The translations under genes were made by a program, and so were the position numbers. 64,000 nt of DNA, from NCBI GenBank assembly GCA_051654865.1, contig JBOFYV010000053.1, forward strand, positions 124,001-188,000, in the 5' to 3' direction. Shown here in pieces: positions 44,054-52,174 of the stretch. Source of the DNA: JBOFOR01 sp051654865. Lineage in GTDB: Bacteria > Bacillota > Clostridia > Peptostreptococcales > Peptostreptococcaceae. The notes under the pieces are model-generated. The model was not told the DNA's origin. It saw nothing but the letters and a program-made list of their open reading frames with translations, and searched no databases. Position 1 is the stretch's first letter. Every line of letters begins with the position of its first letter.

Positions 44054-45988
44054 TTACTTTTTAGCTCTAACAAAGTATCTTGTATGAAGTAACTCATGAG
44101 CTTTATTACTCAGTGGCTTATCAAGGTATCTTTCATATATTTCTAATACTGCTGGATTTTCATATGATCTTCTAATTTGCTTACTTCTATCTATATTGTT
44201 TAATCCTTCTGCTCTTTGCTGAAGTACTTCTTGTCGCTTTCTAGCTTTAGGTTGACCACCGCCACCTACACAACCACCAGTACATGCCATTATCTCAATT
44301 GCATGGAAGAATTCTTCTTTAGCTCTTATTTTATCTAACATTTTTGCAGCTTCTCTTAAACCATGTGCCACACCTATCCTTAATTTTATGTCTCCAACCT
44401 CTAGTTCACAGGTTCTAAATCCATCCCATCCTCTTAAACATTCAAACTCTATATTATCGATTCTCTCACCTGTCATTTTTTCTAATGCTGTTCTAGTTGC
44501 TGCTTCTATTACTCCACCTGTCCTTCCAAAAATAACACCTGCACCACTATACTCACCTAATACTTGATCTATCTCTTCATCTTCTATTTGAGATAAGTCT
44601 ATATTAGAATCTTCAAATATTTTTATTAACTCTCTTGTAGTTATTACATAATCTACATCATAGTTTAATCCTCTTGAAAACTCAGGCCTAGATGCTTCAT
44701 ATTTTTTAGCAATACATGGCATTATAGCTACTGATGTTATATTATCTCTATGAAGGTTCTTGCTTTTTGCCCATAAATCTTTCGCTACTGTTGCAAACAT
44801 CTGCATAGGAGACTTTGCACTTGATGGTACATCAAGCATATCTCCATAGTTTTGTTCTATAAATTTTACCCACGCCGGGCAGCAAGATGTTAGCATTGGT
44901 AATCTCACATCTTCATCTCCATTAAAGTATTTTTCTAGCCTTTCTTGAAGCTCTGCAGCTTCTTCCATTATAGTTAAATCTGCAGCCCAAGTTGTATCAA
45001 AAACATAATCAACACCTATTTGCCTTAATCCTGCTGCAATCTTTTTTTCTACATTTACTCCTGGTTCAAATCCAAAAGCTTCACCGATTGCTACCCTTAC
45101 AGCGGGTGCCATTTGAGTAATTACTACCTTGTTAGGAGTTGCTAAATCTCTTAGGAATTTAAATGTATTATCTCCTGCTGTAATTGCATTTACAGGACAT
45201 ACTGCTATACATTGTCCACAATGTGTGCATCTATTGTAATCTATATAGTGATGTTCTTTTGGTGCTCCTAATATGCAATCCACAGGACATGCTCTTTTAC
45301 ACGCTCCACACCCTATACATTTTTCAGTTATAGTTAATTTAATTAAGTGGTTACATTGTGATGTATAACATTTATTCTCTTCAATATGTTCTTCTAGTTC
45401 ATAATAAAACTTATCTATTATCTCTTCGATTATGTTATGCTTTTGATTCATCTTTTCTTTTACCACTTTACATAAATCTCTAAGCAGGTATATATCTCTC
45501 ATATTAGCTCTACCCTTGCTTATTCTATCTAGTAACTTCCACATTTTAATTATTTCTTTATATACTACTGCATAGTTTTCATAGGCCTTATCTTTGATTT
45601 TACCTATTAAATAATCTATATAGAATTTAGCATATTGAACAATACAATCTTCTTGCGAAAGTACAATCATTGTTCTATTTGTACAATCAGAAAATAAATT
45701 AAAATCTAGCTCTTTATCTAAGCTATCTTCAGTTAAAAAACCTCCGAAAGGAATGCCTAACTGAACAGCTTTAAATCCGCTATCATGTAATAGCCCACCT
45801 GCAAGATTTATAACATCTACTAAAGTTGCTCCATTTGGAACTTCAATTATTCCAGGATTATTTATTTTTCCTGATATAGCAATTTTTCTTGTACTATCAG
45901 TTGTTATTTGTTTAAGCTCTTCTTCACTGAAAACAGTAAAAACTGAACCCAGTGAACTTTGTATTATAGTTGATTTTGTATTTGGCAT
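44054..45988 (-). CDS. [FeFe]-hydrogenase with NuoF-like N-terminal half
   Basis: A 644-residue enzyme for H2 production or oxidation. The H-cluster motifs are complete: L1 TSCCPAW (367-373), L2 MPCIAKKYE (423-431) and L3 MACTGGCVGGGGQP (567-580). Two 4Fe-4S motifs precede them (CIGCGACKRAC from 224, CTHCGQCIAVC from 254). Residues 36-205 resemble the NuoF C-terminus: an SLBB fold, then MIVLSQEDCIVQYAKFYIDY and LLDRISKGRAN. The expected SCGKCxPC cysteines for the NuoF cluster are absent (IKDKAYENY). AAGGAG precedes the ATG. No HydB/C-like partner is adjacent, so the electron donor is unknown. Confidence 0.92.
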   Translation of the reverse strand: MPNTKSTIIQSSLGSVFTVFSEEELKQITTDSTRKIAISGKINNPGIIEVPNGATLVDVINLAGGLLHDSGFKAVQLGIPFGGFLTEDSLDKELDFNLFSDCTNRTMIVLSQEDCIVQYAKFYIDYLIGKIKDKAYENYAVVYKEIIKMWKLLDRISKGRANMRDIYLLRDLCKVVKEKMNQKHNIIEEIIDKFYYELEEHIEENKCYTSQCNHLIKLTITEKCIGCGACKRACPVDCILGAPKEHHYIDYNRCTHCGQCIAVCPVNAITAGDNTFKFLRDLATPNKVVITQMAPAVRVAIGEAFGFEPGVNVEKKIAAGLRQIGVDYVFDTTWAADLTIMEEAAELQERLEKYFNGDEDVRLPMLTSCCPAWVKFIEQNYGDMLDVPSSAKSPMQMFATVAKDLWAKSKNLHRDNITSVAIMPCIAKKYEASRPEFSRGLNYDVDYVITTRELIKIFEDSNIDLSQIEDEEIDQVLGEYSGAGVIFGRTGGVIEAATRTALEKMTGERIDNIEFECLRGWDGFRTCELEVGDIKLRIGVAHGLREAAKMLDKIRAKEEFFHAIEIMACTGGCVGGGGQPKARKRQEVLQQRAEGLNNIDRSKQIRRSYENPAVLEIYERYLDKPLSNKAHELLHTRYFVRAKK

Positions 45989-46076
45989 TACAATTACTCC
46001 TTATTAATATTAAATACATACATATATATATTATCTTAATATTAATTTTTCCTAATAATTAAAAGCTATACTAATA

Positions 46077-46100
46077 AAAGCTCGAGAAATCTCGAGCTTT
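46077..46100 (-). terminator. Terminator after the K+ channel gene
   Basis: AAAGCTCGAGA (46077-46087) and TCTCGAGCTTT (46090-46100) with a 2-base gap; end of the possible helicase/coiled-coil/channel operon. Confidence 0.7.
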
Positions 46101-46110
46101 ACTACATTTA

Positions 46111-47004
46111 CTATTCATCATTCTCTTCTCTATATGACATAACTGTGCTTAAGAATATAGTTAAGCATATTACACTTGTAATAGCAATAATCATACTAAT
46201 TATTTTAGCAGGTATTCCTACAGGTACTATATCTCCATAACCTATTGTAGTAAAAGTTATGATTGTATAGTAAAATAAATCAAATCTTGTTGGATTATTT
46301 GTAAAAGCTGAAGGATAAGATTGATCTATAATACCTACTGCTAAGAAAAGATTTAATATAATCATAAATAAAATAAGTACAGATACAATTGCAATCCTAT
46401 AACCAATCTGCTGCCTCTTATCTTCTGTAGTGTTATTACTTTTGATTCTAGCAGGATTTATAATTAATTTTATAAGAACTTTTAAGTTAAGTATATATGA
46501 TACTGCTAAACCAACTAGTGCAATATATTCAATCCCAATAAACTCTTTTGGTTCTACTAGATACACAGTAAAGTACGTGCTTATTATAAAGTAGCTTATT
46601 AATAAATTATATTTTAAAGACTTATCCTCTACTTTTGATATAAATTTTTGTATTCCAGATGTTATCATCAGCAAATAACCTAATGCTATATGTATAGCCA
46701 TTAATACTATACTAATTAATATTAGAGTTGATATAATATTTGTTAAGTTGAAATTTTCAATTAATTTGTATATACCTACCCTAACAACTGTAAAAATCAC
46801 TAATAGTTCCGATATAACAAATATTAAACCATGGACCATCCTGGATACTAAGTCCTTCTCGGTAAATATTTCTTTATATGTATTATTTATTTGTTTTAAA
46901 ATAGTTTTAATGTTTTTTATAAGTCTTTTATTATTTTTATGCCTCAGCCCTAATAAACTAAATATTATTAACAGGGTACTGGCTACTATTAATATTTTTC
47001 CCAT
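46111..47004 (-). CDS. Voltage-gated-like K+ channel
   Basis: A 297-residue membrane protein with about six hydrophobic helices and the pore loop TFTTIGYGDIVPVG near residue 255, the canonical K+ selectivity filter. Only a handful of residues follow the last helix, so no RCK/TrkA-N domain is present. An arginine-rich S4 is not obvious. The gene lies 46 bases downstream of a coiled-coil protein and helicase gene on the same strand with no hairpin between, so co-transcription is possible. Confidence 0.85.
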   Translation of the reverse strand: MGKILIVASTLLIIFSLLGLRHKNNKRLIKNIKTILKQINNTYKEIFTEKDLVSRMVHGLIFVISELLVIFTVVRVGIYKLIENFNLTNIISTLILISIVLMAIHIALGYLLMITSGIQKFISKVEDKSLKYNLLISYFIISTYFTVYLVEPKEFIGIEYIALVGLAVSYILNLKVLIKLIINPARIKSNNTTEDKRQQIGYRIAIVSVLILFMIILNLFLAVGIIDQSYPSAFTNNPTRFDLFYYTIITFTTIGYGDIVPVGIPAKIISMIIAITSVICLTIFLSTVMSYREENDE

Positions 47005-47050
47005 CGTTGTGATTCTCCATAGTTTAGTAAATTCTAAGTGTTAATAGTAT

Positions 47051-47446
47051 TTATATTTTATCATTTATCAAAGAAATTAACTCTTCTTTAAAAGCATTAT
47101 TTTCTTCTCTTATATCTAAAATATTCTTATCAATATTAATTATATACTCCTTTACCTCTTTCATTTCTTCTTTTATATTTTTATTGTATAGTTGTAAGTT
47201 TAAAAACTCTTTATATTCACTATTTATGTCTTCTTGAGCTTCTTTTAATTTATTTATACGCTTAATTAACTCATTTGATTTGTTAGTTAGTTCTTCTACC
47301 ATTGTAAGTTCGTACACTGCATTTAAAGACTTATCAAGTTTTTCTAAAATCGGTTCAAGCTTTAAAAGCACATTAGTTAGACTTTCTGTTTCCTCTATGC
47401 TTTTTTCAAACTTATTTACTAAATTTAATATTTTATTTTCTTCCAT
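47051..47446 (-). CDS. Coiled-coil protein partnered with helicase (131 aa)
   Basis: Almost entirely coiled-coil: Glu/Lys/Leu/Asn-rich heptads run from about residue 5 to 125 with no cysteine or membrane segment. It starts ten bases after the RelE/UvrD-like helicase stop with AGGAGAG upstream, so the two are coupled. I do not recognise the family; a scaffold or regulator for the helicase is a contextual guess. Confidence 0.7.
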   Translation of the reverse strand: MEENKILNLVNKFEKSIEETESLTNVLLKLEPILEKLDKSLNAVYELTMVEELTNKSNELIKRINKLKEAQEDINSEYKEFLNLQLYNKNIKEEMKEVKEYIINIDKNILDIREENNAFKEELISLINDKI

Positions 47447-47455
47447 ACTTCTCTC

Positions 47456-50014
47456 CTACTCTTCTGTTAATATGTTAATTATTGTTTTAATTAACTCTAT
47501 ATTTTCTTTATTTTTATTAATTTTGCTTTCAATGTACGCTTCATAAATAGAATAAAAATCTTTTATCCATACCTCTTTACTATTTTTTTCTGTTATAAGT
47601 TCTATAGGATTAATATTATATTTTTTCAATTCATTTTTTATTTCTATGTATGATTTTTTCATTAATACATAAGACTTTATTGCTTTATAGTAATTTTCAT
47701 CATCTAAATAACATTCACTAGCAAGTTCATATTCTCCTAATTTTATTAACTTACTACCAGCCTCCGAATACTTACCTTTATCCTTTAGTATTAATGCTTG
47801 GCATCTTTTTATATGGCCTTGTACTGTATTTGAATTGGATTTTTTATATAAATCAATTGCTGCTTGATATTTCTCTTTTGATTCTAAATATCTTCCTTCT
47901 TTTATAAAATCATCATCATTTGATATATAATTAAACATCAATTTATTTTCATCAAAGTATTCTACTTCCTCTACAAAATCCTTTATATCATCAAATACAA
48001 ATTTTGTGTCTTCATCTTCAAAAAAACATATATAATCTCTTGCTCTAGTTATAGCTACATACAACATATTAAAATAGTATCTATATAAAGAATGATTTTC
48101 ATATCTAATACCATTAAAAATTTCTTTCCACTTGTCTTTGTGTCTCGAAATAATGTTATAGCAAATAATATAATTTTTCTCTATACCTTTAATCTGAGAA
48201 AGTGTAAATACACTATCTTCTATTTTATATTCCATTTTTAATCTTTCTTTTTCGTATTCATCACATACAACTATTGCAGCATAATGTCTATTTTTAGTTA
48301 TATTAAGTAATTTGTTTCTGTTATCATCATCTGTTTTCAATAAAAAAGGTTTATTTGTATTTTCTCTTATTGATTTTTCTAGATAATCATTTCTTTTATT
48401 CTTATATAGTTTATTTATTCTTATATTAGCAACTTCATTGCATAAATCTACAATTTCTTTACTGCTCCTATAGTTCGATGTTAATAATCTTTTATAAAAT
48501 TTATCATTATAGCTTTTACTCATAAATAAACTTTCAATTCGTGTAGTATTGAAAAAAGTAGGGTTTATAGTTTGATTAAAGTCTCCACTAAATAATATAT
48601 TCATTGGATTTTTAACAAGCTTATACATTAAGTATATTTGTATTTCCGTTAAGTCTTGAATTTCATCTACTAATATAAAATCATATTTTTCAATACTTCC
48701 ATTATTTATATTTGATAACACTATTCTTGTAATGTCATTTTCATCGAATAATTCATTTTTACTTAAAAACTCTTGGTACTTTATAGCTATATCATAAATA
48801 ACTTCTCTTTCTTCTTTGTTATAAATAGAATATTCTTTAGGTAAATTTAAGTAGTTATTTTTTTCTAACATATTTTTATTAACTATATCATCCTCAATTG
48901 ATGTATGTATTTTTTTTAATTCTTTTTCTATAATAAGTTTATTTTCAGTATTTGAAATTACCAATTTATTATATATTAAATCTAGATTTGTATTTAATGT
49001 AAAAGTGTTATTGTTCATCTCTATAAACTCATTATCTATTAAGAATTTAATTGTATCTTTATTAAATTCATCAAATTTAAATATTGTATATGGCATCCAA
49101 TTTAATCCTACTAACCCCTTAATTATACCTCTTATTTCTTTGTAGGTATCTAACACATCTATATTTAATCTTTTTACTTTAGAATTCCGATTTGCATTAT
49201 CATAAAACCAATCTTCAAATTTATTATATTTTATAGTTTTTGTTTTGTTTGAATTATTATAGAAGTACTTACTTAAATATTTAAAACTAACTTTGCTATT
49301 ATATAAAGACTTACCATTTTTTAAGCATAGATAATCAAACATTGAACTGGTTTCTTTCATTAGCATCTTAGAATATGTAAAATATCCAATGCTAATCTCA
49401 TAGTCTTTATACAGTGAGTATATTCTATTTACACCTACAGTAGTTTTTCCACTTCCTGCACTTCCAAATAAAAATAACGGTGTTAAATTTGATTTAAGAC
49501 ATTCTTCTTGTTCTTTGTTTAAATAATAAATAGCATTATTATCATCTTCCTTAATTAAATCTACTAGTGTATTGTTATCTACTATCCTAGTTATAGTTTC
49601 TTCAGGGTTATAATAATAAGTTTTATAATTTTCATCAATCAATTCTTCAAACTCTTCTTCTTTATCTAATTCATTGAATTTAACATTTAATTTTAAATTT
49701 CTAGCTCTAATTATTTGATTATCATGATTACAATAATCTAGTATTACTATTACATTTTCATCTATATATCTTTTTCTGATGTTAGGTATTTTAGATGCAA
49801 ATGTAAATAGTACCCTATTGGAAATATCAACTCTAAATTTAAATATATTATCGTTACCTTTAATTTTTCTTACTGAATAACTATTTTGTATGTTTTTAAT
49901 TTCGTTATTATTGTTTATTAATGCTTTAATAAATGAATCTACCTTGTCCAGTATATACTCTCTTTTGTCAGAAGGTAAATTTTTTATAAAGCTTTCTGTT
50001 ATCATTGTTTTCAT
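47456..50014 (-). CDS. RelE-fold/UvrD-like SF1 helicase/TPR fusion protein
   Basis: An 852-residue multidomain protein. Residues 1-110 resemble a RelE/ParE toxin fold (KFRVDISNRVLFTF, NVIVILDYCNHDNQIIRARN). A UvrD/Rep-type superfamily 1 helicase follows: Q-motif LNKEQEE (165-171), Walker A GSAGSGKT (184-191), DEIQD (450-454), SGDFNQ, LTSNYRSS (511-518) and VAITRARD (653-660). Residues about 690-800 look like TPR-type helical repeats (EGRYLESKEKYQAAIDLY). Such fusions are found scattered in bacteria; function is not established here. It is the first gene of a unit with a coiled-coil protein and possibly a K+ channel. Confidence 0.82.
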   Translation of the reverse strand: MKTMITESFIKNLPSDKREYILDKVDSFIKALINNNNEIKNIQNSYSVRKIKGNDNIFKFRVDISNRVLFTFASKIPNIRKRYIDENVIVILDYCNHDNQIIRARNLKLNVKFNELDKEEEFEELIDENYKTYYYNPEETITRIVDNNTLVDLIKEDDNNAIYYLNKEQEECLKSNLTPLFLFGSAGSGKTTVGVNRIYSLYKDYEISIGYFTYSKMLMKETSSMFDYLCLKNGKSLYNSKVSFKYLSKYFYNNSNKTKTIKYNKFEDWFYDNANRNSKVKRLNIDVLDTYKEIRGIIKGLVGLNWMPYTIFKFDEFNKDTIKFLIDNEFIEMNNNTFTLNTNLDLIYNKLVISNTENKLIIEKELKKIHTSIEDDIVNKNMLEKNNYLNLPKEYSIYNKEEREVIYDIAIKYQEFLSKNELFDENDITRIVLSNINNGSIEKYDFILVDEIQDLTEIQIYLMYKLVKNPMNILFSGDFNQTINPTFFNTTRIESLFMSKSYNDKFYKRLLTSNYRSSKEIVDLCNEVANIRINKLYKNKRNDYLEKSIRENTNKPFLLKTDDDNRNKLLNITKNRHYAAIVVCDEYEKERLKMEYKIEDSVFTLSQIKGIEKNYIICYNIISRHKDKWKEIFNGIRYENHSLYRYYFNMLYVAITRARDYICFFEDEDTKFVFDDIKDFVEEVEYFDENKLMFNYISNDDDFIKEGRYLESKEKYQAAIDLYKKSNSNTVQGHIKRCQALILKDKGKYSEAGSKLIKLGEYELASECYLDDENYYKAIKSYVLMKKSYIEIKNELKKYNINPIELITEKNSKEVWIKDFYSIYEAYIESKINKNKENIELIKTIINILTEE

Positions 50015-50107
50015 AGTTTAGCTTCTCTCTTTTTATTTTTTCTACTTTAATTATATCTAAAATACTCAATATAAAAAAGTTTATATAGTAAATTTTGTAT
50101 ATAATAT

Positions 50108-50137
50108 AAAGCGAACTTATAAATATAAGCTCGCTTT
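50108..50137 (-). terminator. Terminator after the 49-aa ORF
   Basis: Arms 50108-50120 and 50125-50137 with one mismatch (AAAGCGAACTTAT/ATAAGCTCGCTTT). Confidence 0.6.
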
Positions 50138-50149
50138 ATATTATTTGTA

Positions 50150-50299
50150 TTAAATTTTATCTAATAACATCTGAAGCAATTTTTGCTTTAATTGTTCATT
50201 AATATTACTTTGTGACCCTTTTTTGCTCTTTTTATTATTTTTATTTTTAGAATTATTCTTCTTATTAGCTGTATTATTTGATTTTCTTTTTCTAGCCAT
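50150..50299 (-). CDS. Small Lys/Asn-rich protein (49 aa)
   Basis: A short ORF starting at ATG 50297-50299 with GGAGGAAG six bases upstream and a hairpin 13 bases after the TAA. The product starts MARKRKSNNTANKKNNSKN and ends NEQLKQKLLQMLLDKI: a highly basic disordered first half and a short amphipathic helix. It is not recognised. The lysine-rich part could bind nucleic acid. Coding status rests on the ribosome site, terminator and composition. Confidence 0.6.
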   Translation of the reverse strand: MARKRKSNNTANKKNNSKNKNNKKSKKGSQSNINEQLKQKLLQMLLDKI

Positions 50300-50460
50300 A
50301 TATCTTCCTCCAATAACCCCTAAAAACTAATTCCTAATATAAAAATATGATTTATATCATTATTTTGTTACAGTACATTACAAATAATTGTACATTTTTA
50401 AAGTTTATTGGCTAATATTATTTTTTTATTTAGGAATAATAAGTTTCTAGGGAGGAAATT

Positions 50461-51258
50461 ATGAATAAAAAACTGATCGGGATATTAACTATAATTTACT
50501 TTTTTAGTTTTACATCAAATATTACATATTCTGAAAGTTACAAAGACTACACCATTTCAAACTTGCCTTCTCGAGTTATTTGTGAGGATAATTGTGATTT
50601 AAGGTTTGGGCCAAGTCAAAGACACAAAGTTATATGTAAATTAAAAAAAGGTACCTATGCAAAAATCATAAACTATGAAGATGACTGGTATAGAGTACTT
50701 GTTAAAAATAAAATAGGCTATATACAATCTAATTGTTTATCTTACGAAAATATTTTATTTTTAGATTGGTTTGAAGATGGTCAATATCTTATGTACAGAG
50801 ATGAAACTGGTCAAAATATTAATCAAAAATTTACTGTCGAAGATGCTTTAACAGGTAAACAATTTAATTTATTAAGGACCGGTGGAACTAACCATGCAGA
50901 TGTAGAGCCTATAACTATAAATGATGCAAAACAGATAATAGACATATGGCATGGTTATAGTTGGAAAAGAAGACCTATATATATACATATTGAAGGTAAA
51001 GTTTATGGCGCATCTATGAGCGGCATGCCTCATGCTGGTTTAGATAATGAACCCACTAGACAATATACAAATTTAAATAGAAGTGATAATTACGGCGCTG
51101 GTGTTAATTATGATTCAATAAAAAACAATGGTGTTGATGGTCATTTAGATATACATTTATTAAATTCTAGAACACATACAACTAATAAACACGATATTAA
51201 CCATCAAGAAAATATACAAAAACTAATAAACCTTCATAATAAACAACAGGGATCTTAG
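50461..51258 (+). CDS. Exported SH3-domain protein with uncharacterised C-terminal domain
   Basis: A 265-residue protein with a signal peptide (1-25, cut near TYSES), a bacterial SH3 domain (about 38-95, LRFGPSQRHKVICKLKKG...DDWYRVLV) and a C-terminal domain with RTGGTNHADVEP, SWKRRPIYIHIEG, ASMSGMPHAG and VDGHLDIHLLNSRTH. I recall the last motifs from other firmicute wall-associated proteins, where their function is unknown; the His/Asp-rich pattern hints at a metal site. AGGGAGG lies upstream of ATG. Monocistronic. Confidence 0.78.
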   Translation: MNKKLIGILTIIYFFSFTSNITYSESYKDYTISNLPSRVICEDNCDLRFGPSQRHKVICKLKKGTYAKIINYEDDWYRVLVKNKIGYIQSNCLSYENILFLDWFEDGQYLMYRDETGQNINQKFTVEDALTGKQFNLLRTGGTNHADVEPITINDAKQIIDIWHGYSWKRRPIYIHIEGKVYGASMSGMPHAGLDNEPTRQYTNLNRSDNYGAGVNYDSIKNNGVDGHLDIHLLNSRTHTTNKHDINHQENIQKLINLHNKQQGS

Positions 51259-51264
51259 ATCCCT
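51248..51264 (+). terminator. Compact terminator
   Basis: AGGGATCT (51248-51255) and AGATCCCT (51257-51264) followed by ATTTTG; it spans the stop codon of the SH3 protein. Confidence 0.6.
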
Positions 51265-51323
51265 ATTTTGCGTGAATAGTGTTATAATTTTAATGAGACT
51301 ATTTTCGAAAGGATGATTTGTAT

Positions 51324-52127
51324 ATGAGATTAATAGCCACTGATATGGATGGAACATTACTTGATAATAATCATAATCTACCAAATGAGTTTGGTGATAT
51401 TTTAGAAGAATTAAAAGAAAATAAAGTTCTATTTACTATAGCAACTGGTAGAAATTATTTAGATATTTCAAAAAAATTAGGAAAATATAAGGATGACTTA
51501 TTGTTTATTTGTGAAAATGGAGCGGGTATATTTTATAAAGATGAATGTATCTTTGCAAACTTTTTAGATAAAACTACTATTTCAAAAGTGTTAAAAATTG
51601 CTAAAAATATTGATGATGCATATCCGGTTCTGTGCGGAACAAAAGCTCTTTACCTTGATAGCCAAGAAGGAATCGAATTAATTAATAAACACTTCCCTGT
51701 TAATATGCCTATTGTAAAAGTTGATCGTTTAGTTGATGTTGATGATGGAATATTCACAATAAATATGTTTGATATGAAATCAGCTGAGTTAAATAGTTAT
51801 AACTACTTTAAAGATTACAAAATCGAAAATGTTTCTTTTATTCCATCTGGGTACTATTGGTTAGATATTATTAGTTCAAATGTAAATAAAGGAACTGCAA
51901 TTAAGAATATCCAGTCTTTATATAATATACCATTTGAAGAAACTATGGTATTTGGAGATTTTATAAATGACTTAGAAATGATGGAAGTGGCTAAATATAG
52001 CTATGCTATGAAAAATGGTCATGAATTAGTAAAAAAGGCTGCTAATTTTGAAACTAAGTATACTAATGATGAAAATGGCGTAATTCAAACAATAAAAGAA
52101 TACATACCAGCTAAATCTAATGCATAA
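51324..52127 (+). CDS. Cof-type HAD phosphatase
   Basis: About 267 residues. ATG 51324 is used, with AAAGGATG eight bases upstream; TTG 51318 is in frame. HAD motif I is ATDMDGTLLD (nucleophile Asp), motif II FTIATGRN, motif III Lys in the NVNKGTAIKNI stretch and motif IV VFGDFINDLEMM. The C2B cap between motifs II and III is typical of the Cof/YbjI group that dephosphorylates sugar phosphates or flavin precursors; the substrate is unknown. Confidence 0.88.
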   Translation: MRLIATDMDGTLLDNNHNLPNEFGDILEELKENKVLFTIATGRNYLDISKKLGKYKDDLLFICENGAGIFYKDECIFANFLDKTTISKVLKIAKNIDDAYPVLCGTKALYLDSQEGIELINKHFPVNMPIVKVDRLVDVDDGIFTINMFDMKSAELNSYNYFKDYKIENVSFIPSGYYWLDIISSNVNKGTAIKNIQSLYNIPFEETMVFGDFINDLEMMEVAKYSYAMKNGHELVKKAANFETKYTNDENGVIQTIKEYIPAKSNA

Positions 52128-52142
52128 AAATCAGACCAAAAC

Positions 52143-52164
52143 AAGGGGATAACTCTATCCCCTT
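52143..52164. terminator. Bidirectional terminator
   Basis: AAGGGGATA (52143-52151) and TATCCCCTT (52156-52164), between convergent HAD and RelA-like genes. Confidence 0.65.
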
Positions 52165-52174
52165 TTATTGATTC

